From an uncultured Bacteroidota bacterium (GTDB lineage Bacteria > Bacteroidota > Bacteroidia > Chitinophagales > LD1), in NCBI GenBank assembly GCA_903861145.1, contig CAIOTH010000036.1, positions 1 through 49,126 of the forward strand: a stretch of DNA of 49,126 nucleotides, read 5' to 3'. Within the stretch, counting starts at the first letter, position 1. Each line of letters opens with the position of its first letter. The notes under the pieces were generated by a model. The model saw nothing but the letters and a program-made list of their open reading frames with translations. It made no database searches and was not told the origin of the DNA. Positions 36,464 through 45,338 of the stretch are shown piece by piece. A program made the translations under genes and the position numbers.

Positions 36464-36793
36464 GTGCGGATAACTTGTTGCGCAACAAATACTCTAGCTG
36501 TATACGATTTGCTAATAGCAAAATTAAGGGTCTACCAACCCGAATACTTTAGAGACACTTTAGGACTTAGGAAAAGAATTGAATTCAAAGGATATGACAG
36601 GCCAGTTCAAGCCACCGTCCCCTACTCGATACAACCTGTGGAATTTTACAAATGGTGGTGTGCAAATCAGGATATCATAAATATGACATTTGAAGAAAAA
36701 ATTACCCTATTCAATAAAGGATATTTTGAAAAGTATGCAGCATTAAAACCTCAGCATAAACGACTGATAACTCGAAATAAAGGAGAGATTTAA
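36464..36793 (+). CDS. Hypothetical protein, possibly a gene remnant
   Basis: Up to 109 codons from a GTG at 36464; no ATG in the first 70 codons fits, so the start is uncertain and the 5' end may be lost. The residues from about 10 on look protein-like (YDLLIAKLRVYQPEYFRD, VEFYKWWCANQDIINMTFEE, KPQHKRLITRNKGEI): charged, aromatic, no membrane helix or signal. I do not recognise the family. It is followed by a hairpin at 36821-36852. It lies between a repeat island and a lipoprotein gene, a place where decayed genes would be expected. Confidence 0.4.
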   Translation: MRITCCATNTLAVYDLLIAKLRVYQPEYFRDTLGLRKRIEFKGYDRPVQATVPYSIQPVEFYKWWCANQDIINMTFEEKITLFNKGYFEKYAALKPQHKRLITRNKGEI

Positions 36794-36820
36794 TTTCCAG
36801 TTGTTCCAAGGTCCACCACT

Positions 36821-36852
36821 GGTCCAAGTTTAGGCTTTGCGTAACTTGGACC
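36821..36852. terminator. Hairpin after hypothetical gene
   Basis: GGTCCAAGTT (36821-36830) pairs with AACTTGGACC (36843-36852), 12-nt loop, no U-tract. A second GGTCCA lies just upstream (36810-36815). Confidence 0.45.
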
Positions 36853-36905
36853 TAAAATGCAATCAGCTTTCAGCTTATTGCAACGGCAACAGAACCACTA
36901 CAAAA

Positions 36906-36937
36906 CAAAAAGCCCGGTCTTCTGGCCGGGCTTTTTG
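36906..36937. terminator. Bidirectional intrinsic terminator
   Basis: CAAAAAGCCCGG (36906-36917) pairs with CCGGGCTTTTTG (36926-36937); A- and T-runs on the two sides. It lies 19 bp past the stop of the minus-strand lipoprotein and can also stop readthrough from the left. Confidence 0.92.
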
Positions 36938-36955
36938 TTTTAAACGCAAGTGGGT

Positions 36956-37702
36956 TTATTGCACAGTAGCATACTGCGCAAACCCATTCTCCTTAACAAA
37001 ATAATATTGCTTTCCGGCAATAGTTTGTGCGGTAATTTTTACCGGTAAAATTTGCACCACCAGGTTATCGCCCGAAACCGCCGCACTGGCAATTTGTGCA
37101 GCCGTAAACGTTACCGAACTTGCAGTAGTGTAATTGATATTAACCGTTTTTTTGCTGCCTTGTATAGTGCAAATTACCTCGTCGTAAGGCCCGGCAATGG
37201 TAAAAGTAAGCGTAAGTGGTTGCGATAATGAAACTGTAGCCGGTACCGTATAATTATTAACCACCGGAAAAACTGCATTATCGGTAAAATTAAACGCCGC
37301 TACTGAACCACTACCACTTACGCTCCATGCCACCGGCGTGGCAGAAAAATCTAGCATATTGCCATTAAGCAACGCTGCAGTACTTTCGTACCAAGGGTAT
37401 GCAACATTCGAAAACGGTATCTGCGTTGAAAGCGTGTCGCCATTGCATAATACTGCACCTGCCTGCGCTGTTGTGGTATAACTGTTAAACCAGGCAAAAG
37501 CAGTGCCTGTAGTTTGAGTTACCCCTTGCGTGGTGGCATTGCTGTTTACCGCATACAACGCACCCGCCGCGCCGGTAGGTATTGTAGGCGCATTATTGCC
37601 CAATGGGTTGGTTCCATTGTTTGTATTAGTCGTCTCTTTTTTGCATGACCATATGCTGATGGTTAAAACCAAAGCACAGATGAAGTAGTTCAATTTGTTC
37701 AT
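36956..37702 (-). CDS. Putative lipoprotein of unknown function
   Basis: 248 residues. Type II signal MNKLNYFICALVLTISIWSC with Cys20 as lipidation site, followed by KKETTNTNNGTN, a polar linker. The mature part is beta-rich, Thr/Val/Ala-rich, with no known motif; it may form one or two Ig-like sandwiches (TYTVPATVSLSQPLTLTFTI region). Monocistronic, with its own terminator at 36906. Function unknown; an envelope or surface location is the only supported inference. Confidence 0.75.
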   Translation of the reverse strand: MNKLNYFICALVLTISIWSCKKETTNTNNGTNPLGNNAPTIPTGAAGALYAVNSNATTQGVTQTTGTAFAWFNSYTTTAQAGAVLCNGDTLSTQIPFSNVAYPWYESTAALLNGNMLDFSATPVAWSVSGSGSVAAFNFTDNAVFPVVNNYTVPATVSLSQPLTLTFTIAGPYDEVICTIQGSKKTVNINYTTASSVTFTAAQIASAAVSGDNLVVQILPVKITAQTIAGKQYYFVKENGFAQYATVQ

Positions 37703-37939
37703 ATAGATATATTTTTGAGCTAAGGTAAAATTATTTATTAAAAATTACCTTTATAGTGTTTTAAGAAATTGCTATCAGTTTGTCAGGCCTCAGGCTACAA
37801 GTAATTTACCATTTGGCCGTGTAAGGCCAACTCAATTTTAACCTGCATAGTTCCTTATAACACCCTATTTTGGTATTGCTTTTCAGCAAACAATTTTGCT
37901 ATACTTAAAATAAGCCGCCCTTACTATTATAACTACAAT

Positions 37940-40264
37940 ATGAAAAAAACTATCCTCCTCATACTCTGCCTCGTGCTTATTTGCCGCATGGGTATATGCC
38001 AAACTTCCGGTTGGCAATGGGCACGTAGCTCGGCGGGCACCAATTACCAGGAGGGATTTGCTGTAGCAACCGATTCGGCCGGCAACATTTATAGCACCGG
38101 TTTTTTTGGCGGCCCTACCATTACCTTCGATACTTTTACCCTGCACAACAATGGTCAGCAAAATATTTTTGTAACCAAATACTCGTCAACCGGGGCTGTA
38201 TTATGGACCCAAAGCGCAACCTTTACGCATAACAACTTGATACAGGCCAATGGCATTGCTACCGATGCACAGGGCAACATTTATGTAACCGGCTTTTATA
38301 GTGGTACTTCCATTAGTTTCGGAGATTTGGCCGTGCCAAATACATCCCCAAATGCTTACAACCCCTTTCTTGTAAAGTACGATTCGGCAGGTAATGTGCA
38401 ATGGGTAAACTGTGGACTGGGCACCCCGGCACAGCAAAATCGCGGTCAGGCGGTAGCTACCGATAAAAATGGTAACATATATATTACCGGCTGGTTTAGC
38501 AGCGATAGTATTAAGTTTGGTAATGTAACACTGCATGGCTATCAACAGCAGCAGCAAATCTTCACGGTAAAATATAACAGCGCAGGCAATGCTTTGTGGG
38601 GCCAGGTAGCCGATGGGCAGGACAATGAAGTATTTGGAATTGCCACCGATGCAAATGCCAACGTATATATAACCGGCCTGTTTTTAGGGCCCGATATCGA
38701 TTTTGTTGGAGAAACATTATTCAACGGCACCAGTTCGCACGCAAACACCGATTATTTTATCGCCAAATATGATTCGGCCGGGCATTTTAACTGGTTTAAG
38801 GGCGAACAGGGCGCTCTACAATGCAGTGGGCATGCGGTGGCAACCGATGCCGCTAACAATGTTTATGTAACCGGTTTTATGGTAGGAAACTCTGCCACTT
38901 TTGGTGGAATAACTTTACCCAACCCATTTTCTAATTACAACTGCTTCATTGTAAAATATAATGCCACAGGTACCGTATTATGGGCGCAAAATGGCCTGGG
39001 CAATCAACAATCATATGGGTATGGTGTGGCCACCGATGCCGGTAACAACGTATATGTTGCCGGAGGTATTATCGGCGATTCTATAAAATTCGATACCGCA
39101 ACGGTTAAAGTGCCTGCCAACTCACCCGACCCTATTTTCCTTTTCAAATTCGATTCGGCCGGCAATGTACTTTGCGGTACGGCGCTGGCAAGCGGCGGCG
39201 ACGACCAGTTTGGTTTATGCGTAGACCTTTCCGGATATGCAATTGTTTGTTCCGATTTTGAAGCTAACCCCTTTGTAGTTGGGCCCGATACCCTACTGCT
39301 TACAGATACCGTTGTTACCGACGGTAGCGAAAATATTTATGTGGCCAAGTGGCTTTGCCCCGCGTGTACGCAAGGCCAATTAAGCTACCAACTAACCCAA
39401 ACCAGCATTTGCCCGCACGATTCAACCACTATTAGTTTAAGTGGATGTACAAGCTACACTATCTCGCCTGGCAGCGATGTAACCTGGATAGATTCCAGCC
39501 ACGCAAAACTAAGCGCCGATTCTACCACAGTATTTACCGTTAGTGGTTATTTACCTTGTGGGTTGTTCGTCCAACAAATGTTTACCCTGCCCGTGTTTGA
39601 CCCCCGCGCCATTCGCATTGTGCCCAACAAAACAGTTCTTTGCCCGGGCGATACAGCACAAATGTGCGTTCAGCCGGGGTTTAGCTATATCTGGAGCACC
39701 GGTGCCACCACAACCTGCATTACCACCGATAGTGCCGGTACTTATACCGTAACGGCAAGCTGTAACAACCTATGCCTTATTATTTCAACCCAAAATATTA
39801 CCGCTGTTTCAACCCAACCGTTTAATGTAATTGTACACGGCGATACCCTAAGTTACGATAGCGCCATTACCTATCAATGGCAGCTTAACGGAAATAATAT
39901 TCCCGGCGCCAACTCATCCGTTTATGTTGCACACACTGGTGGAACTTACACTTTACAAATTACCAATACCATCGGATGCACTGTCACATCAAACCCGGTT
40001 GTAATTTTAGGAATCAATCAATTAACCGGTGATGGAATTTCGGTTTATCCCAATCCTTCAACCGGCACTTGGGAGCTAACCGTTGATGATAATTTAATTG
40101 GAAGCGCGCTTAAAGTATTCAACGCTACCGGTGGGCAGGTTTATCAGTCCGTTATTGCCAATCAACATTTGCTAATTGATTTAAGCAATTGCGCTAGCGG
40201 AGTTTACGAGTTGCGAATTACGCTGCATGCAAATACAGTAGTAAAAAAATTGGTTAAACTATAA
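37940..40264 (+). CDS. Secreted SBBP-type beta-propeller protein with T9SS sorting domain
   Basis: 774 residues. Signal peptide (MKKTILLILCLVLICRMGICQ). Residues ~25-470 hold about eight repeats of the form ATDxxGNxYVTGxF, each followed by an FxVKYxxxGxxxW strand, characteristic of SBBP/YCF48-like beta-propellers. A Cys-rich segment (~480-620) and an Ig-like domain (WQLNGNNIPGANSSVYVAHTGG) follow, and the end (ISVYPNPSTGTWEL ... GVYELRITL ... VKKLVKL) is a T9SS type A sorting domain. Probably a surface adhesion or scaffold protein. It lies in the segment separating rplJ from rplL and has no evident link to ribosome genes. Confidence 0.88.
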   Translation: MKKTILLILCLVLICRMGICQTSGWQWARSSAGTNYQEGFAVATDSAGNIYSTGFFGGPTITFDTFTLHNNGQQNIFVTKYSSTGAVLWTQSATFTHNNLIQANGIATDAQGNIYVTGFYSGTSISFGDLAVPNTSPNAYNPFLVKYDSAGNVQWVNCGLGTPAQQNRGQAVATDKNGNIYITGWFSSDSIKFGNVTLHGYQQQQQIFTVKYNSAGNALWGQVADGQDNEVFGIATDANANVYITGLFLGPDIDFVGETLFNGTSSHANTDYFIAKYDSAGHFNWFKGEQGALQCSGHAVATDAANNVYVTGFMVGNSATFGGITLPNPFSNYNCFIVKYNATGTVLWAQNGLGNQQSYGYGVATDAGNNVYVAGGIIGDSIKFDTATVKVPANSPDPIFLFKFDSAGNVLCGTALASGGDDQFGLCVDLSGYAIVCSDFEANPFVVGPDTLLLTDTVVTDGSENIYVAKWLCPACTQGQLSYQLTQTSICPHDSTTISLSGCTSYTISPGSDVTWIDSSHAKLSADSTTVFTVSGYLPCGLFVQQMFTLPVFDPRAIRIVPNKTVLCPGDTAQMCVQPGFSYIWSTGATTTCITTDSAGTYTVTASCNNLCLIISTQNITAVSTQPFNVIVHGDTLSYDSAITYQWQLNGNNIPGANSSVYVAHTGGTYTLQITNTIGCTVTSNPVVILGINQLTGDGISVYPNPSTGTWELTVDDNLIGSALKVFNATGGQVYQSVIANQHLLIDLSNCASGVYELRITLHANTVVKKLVKL

Positions 40265-40329
40265 TGTTGAAAAAGTTGTTACCTGGTAGTCTCCAGGCTA
40301 CGAGCGCGCTGCCTATGGGGCTTAATCCA

Positions 40330-40385
40330 AAACAGCCAACCACCCCGGCCTAAGGGCCACCCCTCCTTAAAAAAGGATGGGATAA
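40330..40385 (-). repeat. Dispersed hairpin repeat, copy 2 (inverted)
   Basis: Read on the minus strand it gives CCTTTTTTAAGGAGGGG then TGGCCCTTAGGCCGGGG and TGGTTGGCTGTT, matching the copy at 35478-35560. Confidence 0.72.
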
Positions 40386-40408
40386 ACCCATTTCCTCTAT
40401 AGTTTAAC

Positions 40409-40433
40409 CTTTGCGGTCTTTGCGCCCTTTGCG
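40409..40433. repeat. Tandem CTTTGCG repeat
   Basis: CTTTGCG occurs three times with exact 9-bp periodicity (40409, 40418, 40427), then a stretch with recurring AGTGTT words (about 40455-40475). It lies about 80-110 bp upstream of the rplL promoter. A word-repeat tract like the others in this window. Confidence 0.7.
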
Positions 40434-40515
40434 ATAAAAAAATGCATTTCCTTAGTGTTTCTCAGTGTTCTTCGTGCCTTAATGGTTAATCTCTCTGCAT
40501 TTCTCTTCAAAAATA

Positions 40516-40546
40516 TTTGCGCAAATGGGGATAAATCTTACTTTTG
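40516..40546 (+). promoter_or_regulatory. Probable promoter of rplL
   Basis: TTTG at 40516-40519 and TACTTTTG at 40539-40546 match the Bacteroidota consensus with a 19-nt spacer. The downstream TTTGCCGTCCGTTTT is nearly the same as the rpoB promoter's TTTGCCATCCGTTTT. This gives rplL its own transcription start, needed because rplJ is far away. Confidence 0.75.
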
Positions 40547-40588
40547 CCGTCCGTTTTCAAATCTGCTTCCACATTCTTGATAACGGCA

Positions 40589-40653
40589 GTTCTTTAAAAC
40601 CCTGTTTAGCATGTGCTTGTGAGGGCGCAGTTTACGGCAGGGTTGGCAAGAAC
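40589..40653 (+). promoter_or_regulatory. Structured leader RNA of rplL (candidate r-protein autoregulatory site)
   Basis: GTTCTT (40589-40594) pairs with AAGAAC (40648-40653) and AACCCTG (40598-40604) with CAGGGTT (40638-40644), separated by a symmetric 3x3 internal loop, with a ~33-nt apical part containing possible smaller pairs. It ends 35 nt before the rplL start. By analogy with L10 leaders, which contain a kinked internal loop recognised by L10-L12, this may sense L10/L12; that is inference. Confidence 0.5.
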
Positions 40654-40688
40654 AAAAACATGGTTTAACAAATTAAAACTTATAAAAA

Positions 40689-41063
40689 ATGGCAGACTTA
40701 AAAGCATTAGCTGAACAATTAGTAAGCTTATCAGTAAAAGACGTTCAGGAATTAGCAGGCATTCTTAAAGCCGATTACGGTATCGAACCAGCTGCTGCTG
40801 CAGTTGCTGTAGCTGCCGGCGGTGGCGGTGGTGCTGCTGCAGTTGCTGAAAAAACTGAATTCGACGTAATTTTAAAGAGCGCAGGTGCTCAAAAATTGAA
40901 CGTTGTTAAAATTGTAAAGGACATCACTGGCCTTGGCTTGAAAGAAGCTAAAGACTTAGTTGACGGTGCTCCAAAACCGGTTAAAGAAAAAGTTGACAAA
41001 GCAACTGCCGAAGATATCAAGAAGAAACTTGAAGAAGCAGGTGCTGAAATCGAAGTTAAGTAA
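40689..41063 (+). CDS. rplL: 50S ribosomal protein L7/L12
   Basis: 124 residues. N-terminal dimerisation domain ([23 protein letters not shown]), Ala/Gly-rich hinge (~residues 35-55), and C-terminal domain binding translation factors ([47 protein letters not shown]). Codon use is of the highly expressed type. It is isolated: rplJ ends about 7.7 kb upstream and rpoB starts about 6.7 kb downstream, with its own promoter, leader and terminator. L7/L12 is needed in four to six copies per ribosome, so an independent unit may set its higher dose (inference). Confidence 0.98.
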   Translation: MADLKALAEQLVSLSVKDVQELAGILKADYGIEPAAAAVAVAAGGGGGAAAVAEKTEFDVILKSAGAQKLNVVKIVKDITGLGLKEAKDLVDGAPKPVKEKVDKATAEDIKKKLEEAGAEIEVK

Positions 41064-41100
41064 TTAACCCGTTCAGCTTTGCCTTAACAGGCAACAATAT

Positions 41101-41135
41101 AAAAAGCACTTAGCCCTTCGGCTAGGTGCTTTTTT
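41101..41135. terminator. Intrinsic terminator of rplL, probably bidirectional
   Basis: AAAAAGCACTTAGCC (41101-41115) pairs with GGCTAGGTGCTTTTT (41120-41135 region) with one G-U, loop CTTC. It lies 38 bp after the rplL stop and 18 bp before the stop of the convergent phosphoesterase gene. Confidence 0.93.
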
Positions 41136-41152
41136 ATTTTAGGTATTTGGCC

Positions 41153-43300
41153 TTACTCACCTTTTACAAAGCGCCCAATAAGTTGGTGGTCATTAGTCTG
41201 TATTTTTATGCAATAGGTTCCTCCGGCTAATAGGTGGGCGTCAATTAGCAAGCCATCGCTACGTTTGGTAATAGGGGCGCTTACAACCCTACCCATTACA
41301 TCAAACACCACAGGTTGGGCACCGGTAATATCAAATTGTCCGCACTTTACCGTCAACTGATTTTGCGCCGGGTTAGGATACAAAGCCAATTCCGCTTCAG
41401 CCACAGCACCAATACCGGCAACTATAACCACGTAGGTTTTGGTTGCACTGGCCATGCAGTTATTGCCATCGGTGTAACTATAAGTAATGGTATACGAACC
41501 GGGGCCAACCGAGTCGGGGTAAAACGCATTGGCAAACACACCTGCACCGCTGAATGTTCCTCCCGCAGGGCTTGCACCGGTTAGCGGCACCGCATTACCA
41601 TTGCTATAGACTGTATCGGCGCCATTACCCCAACTTATCACGGGTAGGCTGTTTACAGTAAGCATTAGGCTAACTACACTATCGCAACCACCTATAGCCT
41701 GCACAGTATCGGTATAGGTGCCCGCATTTGAGAGTGTTTGCCCGTTAAATGAATAGCTATCTCCGGTGCATATACCCACCGAGGTAGACGAACTTAGGCT
41801 TTGATTTACCCCCAGATTTAGGGTAACAATGCTATCGCAGGTGTTAGCTGCAGTAAGTGTATCAACATAACTACCTGCCACCGAAATATTTTGACCCTTA
41901 AATGCATAACTGCTCCCTGAACATATGGAGGTGTTAATGGTATAAGTTGACGGCGGATTGATGAGTACATAAGCAGACACCGTATCGCCATGGCAACCAT
42001 TAGTGCTACCCGTAACCCTGTATGTTGAATTGGTAGATGGATTAGCCGTAAGTGTGTTGCCTGTATTCGAGATAATTGAATTACCCGGCAGCCAGGTATA
42101 ACTGGCTGCACCATTAGATGTAAGCGTGGCAGTTTGCCCCCTGCAAATAAATACCGAGTCGTTAGTAAGCGAAATAGAAGGGCTTGGGTTAACCGTTATA
42201 TAGGCCGTTTTTACAACGGTGTCGTAACCCATGTGGTTATTGGTAACAAGGGTAATATTGAAAGTGCCCGGGCCATTATAGTTAATAAAAGGCGGGTGCT
42301 GACCCACCGCCGAAGGTGGCGTACCACCGGGGAAAGACCACACCCAACTGGTAGGCGAATTGGCGCTTGAGTCGGTAACAGTAATAGCCTGCCCCTGGCA
42401 AATGGTAAGCGGTGTGGCGCCCAGCTTGCTTACCGGTTTATAAACCCAGCACTCGGTAATGGGTGCCGGGGTAGAACTTGCACCGGCATGCCCCAGTCCA
42501 TACATATCTTCCATAGTACGCAATACGCGGTTGTGGTCAATCTGTTCGGTGTATTGGCCCATCTTAACCATCTGCCCTATAAAAATGGTGGTAATGGGCG
42601 TGCTGTTGCCTGTTGAGTTTTCGTCTTCATCATAAGTTAGTATCAATAGGCTGTTATGCGTTTTGGCCCATTGTATGTAACTATCCATGTGCGCTTGCAC
42701 CCAGGCATCGCCTTGTGCAATGGTGCCGTTGTGCATGTCGTCATTCAAATTAGGTATTACCCAGCATAACGTAGGCAGGTTGTTGTAATTGGTGGGAAAG
42801 CTATCGAATGGTAACGCTAAACTTGCCGAAATATGATTGGCCGCTGTATTGCCCTGCCAGTTAACCCAGGGCGCATGCTTCCGGGCATAATTATTATAGG
42901 TATCACCGGTAAACCCTACACTTGGCAAGTCTTCCGAAAAACCCTTAAACGTCCTTCCCGCCGAAATCAGCTCGGCACCTAAATTAGCGGTAGTAAATGG
43001 CAATTGAAATGATGCAGGTGTAAGGTCGCCAAGTACACCCTGGCTTGCGCCCGAAAACAAGTAAAGATAATTGGGTTGGCTGGGGTGCGTTATGGCCAGG
43101 CTATTGGTAAATAGCGCAGCAAACGAATCTACTGCCAAACTATTAATGTAAGGGGCACCGGTGTTAGTGCCAATAATTTCACTATATCCGTGGTTCTCCA
43201 TAACCAATACTACCACGTGGTCGGGGGTGGGAACCGTTTGCGCATTTAACCCTGCAGCAATAAGCACGCATATAATGGTAGAAAGTAACCTTGTTTTCAT
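41153..43300 (-). CDS. Secreted phosphoesterase-family protein with PKD/Ig domains and T9SS sorting domain
   Basis: 715 residues with signal peptide (MKTRLLSTIICVLIAAGLNAQ). Residues ~25-290 are a phosphoesterase (acid phosphatase/phospholipase C-like, alkaline-phosphatase superfamily) domain: HVVVLVMENHGYSEI with a metal-binding Glu-Asn-His at the start, THPSQPNYLYLFSG, and LLILTYDEDEN with metal-binding Asp/Glu. It is followed by a PKD domain (WVWSFPGGTPPS), Ig-like and HYR-like repeats (GQTATLTSNGAASYTWLPG), and a T9SS type A domain (LALYPNPAQNQLTV). Likely releases phosphate outside the cell; the exact substrate is unknown. Convergent with rplL across its terminator. Confidence 0.88.
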   Translation of the reverse strand: MKTRLLSTIICVLIAAGLNAQTVPTPDHVVVLVMENHGYSEIIGTNTGAPYINSLAVDSFAALFTNSLAITHPSQPNYLYLFSGASQGVLGDLTPASFQLPFTTANLGAELISAGRTFKGFSEDLPSVGFTGDTYNNYARKHAPWVNWQGNTAANHISASLALPFDSFPTNYNNLPTLCWVIPNLNDDMHNGTIAQGDAWVQAHMDSYIQWAKTHNSLLILTYDEDENSTGNSTPITTIFIGQMVKMGQYTEQIDHNRVLRTMEDMYGLGHAGASSTPAPITECWVYKPVSKLGATPLTICQGQAITVTDSSANSPTSWVWSFPGGTPPSAVGQHPPFINYNGPGTFNITLVTNNHMGYDTVVKTAYITVNPSPSISLTNDSVFICRGQTATLTSNGAASYTWLPGNSIISNTGNTLTANPSTNSTYRVTGSTNGCHGDTVSAYVLINPPSTYTINTSICSGSSYAFKGQNISVAGSYVDTLTAANTCDSIVTLNLGVNQSLSSSTSVGICTGDSYSFNGQTLSNAGTYTDTVQAIGGCDSVVSLMLTVNSLPVISWGNGADTVYSNGNAVPLTGASPAGGTFSGAGVFANAFYPDSVGPGSYTITYSYTDGNNCMASATKTYVVIVAGIGAVAEAELALYPNPAQNQLTVKCGQFDITGAQPVVFDVMGRVVSAPITKRSDGLLIDAHLLAGGTYCIKIQTNDHQLIGRFVKGE

Positions 43301-43615
43301 AAAAAGTTATTTAATTAAATAGGAGTAATTGCGAACTGGCCCGGCCCATAATCTAAACTCAATTTCCGGGTAATAAATTCACCGGCAACTAACACTAGCT
43401 TGTCATTGTGAACATAGTAAAAAAACTTGAAACTGATATGGGTAACAGGTTGATGCTCATTCATGACCACGGTTTTAACAGGTTGGGCTCAAAATATATT
43501 CGATAGCCGGCCCACGGAATTTTTAATGTTAAATGCCTTAACTTCTTAATAACATGCTTATATTACATTACACAGCTTTCGACACAGCATTATCTTTTTA
43601 CTAAAACAGCAACTC
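43301..43615. promoter_or_regulatory. Divergent intergenic region
   Basis: A 315-bp gap between the divergent phosphoesterase and collagen-like genes that must hold both promoters. TATCTTTTT (about 43589) could be the -7 element of the collagen-like gene. No repeat family or small gene was seen. Confidence 0.4.
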
Positions 43616-45331
43616 ATGAAAAACCAATTTCTACTTGTAATAGCTTTTGTCTTTTCAACCGCCATACTATTTGCCCAGGCCCCTCAAAAAATGAACTACC
43701 AGGCCGTTGTGCGCGATGCGCAGGGCAACGTGGTTGCTAATGCCACCCCGGTATCGGTAAGGTTCTCTATACATGATTTAACATCTACCGGCACAGTAGT
43801 ATTTACTGAAACCCAGTCAACCACCGCTAACCAGTTTGGTTTAATTAACCTGCAAATTGGCAACGTTAGTAATAACCTGCCATCTGTAAATTGGGGTGGT
43901 GGCACCAAGTATTTACAGGTAGAAATTCAGCTAAATAACGGCTCGTTTATTGATATGGGCACCTCGCAGCTAATTAGCGTGCCATATGCTTTATATGCAG
44001 CAAACAGTGCCGCTGGCCCTCAGGGTATAACCGGTCCACAAGGTAACCAAGGCGCTGTGGGCCTTACCGGTCCAACCGGTTCAGCAGGCCCAACGGGTGC
44101 AGGCATTCAGGGGCCAACAGGTGCAACCGGCGTTCAGGGCGATGTAGGCCCAACCGGTGCGGGGGCTCAAGGCCCCACAGGTAGCCAGGGCCCCGCTGGT
44201 GCTACTGGCTCGCAGGGCTTAATTGGCCCAACAGGCGCAGGTGTTGCAGGCCCTACTGGTAATGCAGGCCAGCAAGGCCCTACAGGCGTACAAGGCCTCA
44301 CCGGTGTAACCGGTGCAGGAGCTACCGGCGCCCAGGGTGCAACCGGTGCTACAGGAGCGCAAGGCGTAAGCGTAACCAGCGTAACCGACAATGGTAATGG
44401 CACGGCCACAGTGCTTTTAAGCAATGGCAACTCTTCAGTTATTACAATGCCGGCCGGCCCAACGGGTGTTACCGGTGCAGCAGGCCCTACCGGTGCTAAC
44501 GGAACAGGCTCTATCAATGGTACCGTTAACTACGTAGCTAAATTTACCCCAAACAGCACCTCAGTCGGTAACTCGCAGATATATGACGATGGCACCAATG
44601 TCGGCATAGGCACTACAACAGCGGCCGAAAAACTTGAAATCTCAGACGCCAATACCGACCTTTTAAAACTAACCAGTACACTAGGCGGAGCTGGTAACGA
44701 TGCTTACTTAGATTTTCTTACTTATTCTGGTACCGGTGTTAGCGCCCGCATAGGCGCGGTTGACGAGGGCAACCACAATGGTGGTTTGGTTTTCGAAGTG
44801 AACAACAATAGCGTCCTAAACAATACCGGCACGGCCGAAGCCATGCGTATTGATAACAACAAAAACGTTTTGGTTGATGCGGGTAATTTAACGGTAACAA
44901 GCTTAAATACTTCAACGGTTACTAAATCGGTTTATGCCAATACCTCGGGCACATTAATTACTGCGCCTGCCAATTACGCCAGCCGTATTTTATGGGGCGG
45001 GCTCGACCTTGGCGATGTGGGTGGCTCAAGCTTAACACCGGCTAATTATAGCGGGGTAGTAGTTTCGGCGGTAAAGAACTACAGCAGTGGTAACGATGCC
45101 ACGGTAACAATAACACATAACCTCAATCTCGGCACAAACTATACTCCTTTTATAACCGTGGTTAGTATCAACCCCGGTAACACAACCTCAAGCGGTGGCC
45201 AGTGGAATAACGACAACGAAGCAAGCGCAATTGTTGGAAACATCAGCTCAAATTCATTCGATATTTACCTGCGCGAACAATCAAGCGATGTAGAAAATAT
45301 AAGGATTGAGTTTATGCTGATGGTAAAATAG
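43616..45331 (+). CDS. Collagen-like (Gly-X-Y) repeat surface protein
   Basis: 571 residues with signal peptide ([20 protein letters not shown]). The head (~22-130) contains [13 protein letters not shown] and ends [14 protein letters not shown], the same head as the partial gene at 1-1503. Residues ~131-265 and ~280-300 are Gly-X-Y repeats ([20 protein letters not shown]), interrupted by a [22 protein letters not shown] segment. The C-terminal ~270 residues are a non-collagenous trimer-like domain ([23 protein letters not shown]) resembling phage tail-spike or head-fibre folds, with a beta-rich tip. No T9SS domain is visible. Inferred: trimeric surface stalk. Its stop is 7 nt from the convergent acyltransferase stop. 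Confidence 0.88.
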   Translation: MKNQFLLVIAFVFSTAILFAQAPQKMNYQAVVRDAQGNVVANATPVSVRFSIHDLTSTGTVVFTETQSTTANQFGLINLQIGNVSNNLPSVNWGGGTKYLQVEIQLNNGSFIDMGTSQLISVPYALYAANSAAGPQGITGPQGNQGAVGLTGPTGSAGPTGAGIQGPTGATGVQGDVGPTGAGAQGPTGSQGPAGATGSQGLIGPTGAGVAGPTGNAGQQGPTGVQGLTGVTGAGATGAQGATGATGAQGVSVTSVTDNGNGTATVLLSNGNSSVITMPAGPTGVTGAAGPTGANGTGSINGTVNYVAKFTPNSTSVGNSQIYDDGTNVGIGTTTAAEKLEISDANTDLLKLTSTLGGAGNDAYLDFLTYSGTGVSARIGAVDEGNHNGGLVFEVNNNSVLNNTGTAEAMRIDNNKNVLVDAGNLTVTSLNTSTVTKSVYANTSGTLITAPANYASRILWGGLDLGDVGGSSLTPANYSGVVVSAVKNYSSGNDATVTITHNLNLGTNYTPFITVVSINPGNTTSSGGQWNNDNEASAIVGNISSNSFDIYLREQSSDVENIRIEFMLMVK

Positions 45332-45338
45332 TTTGGCG

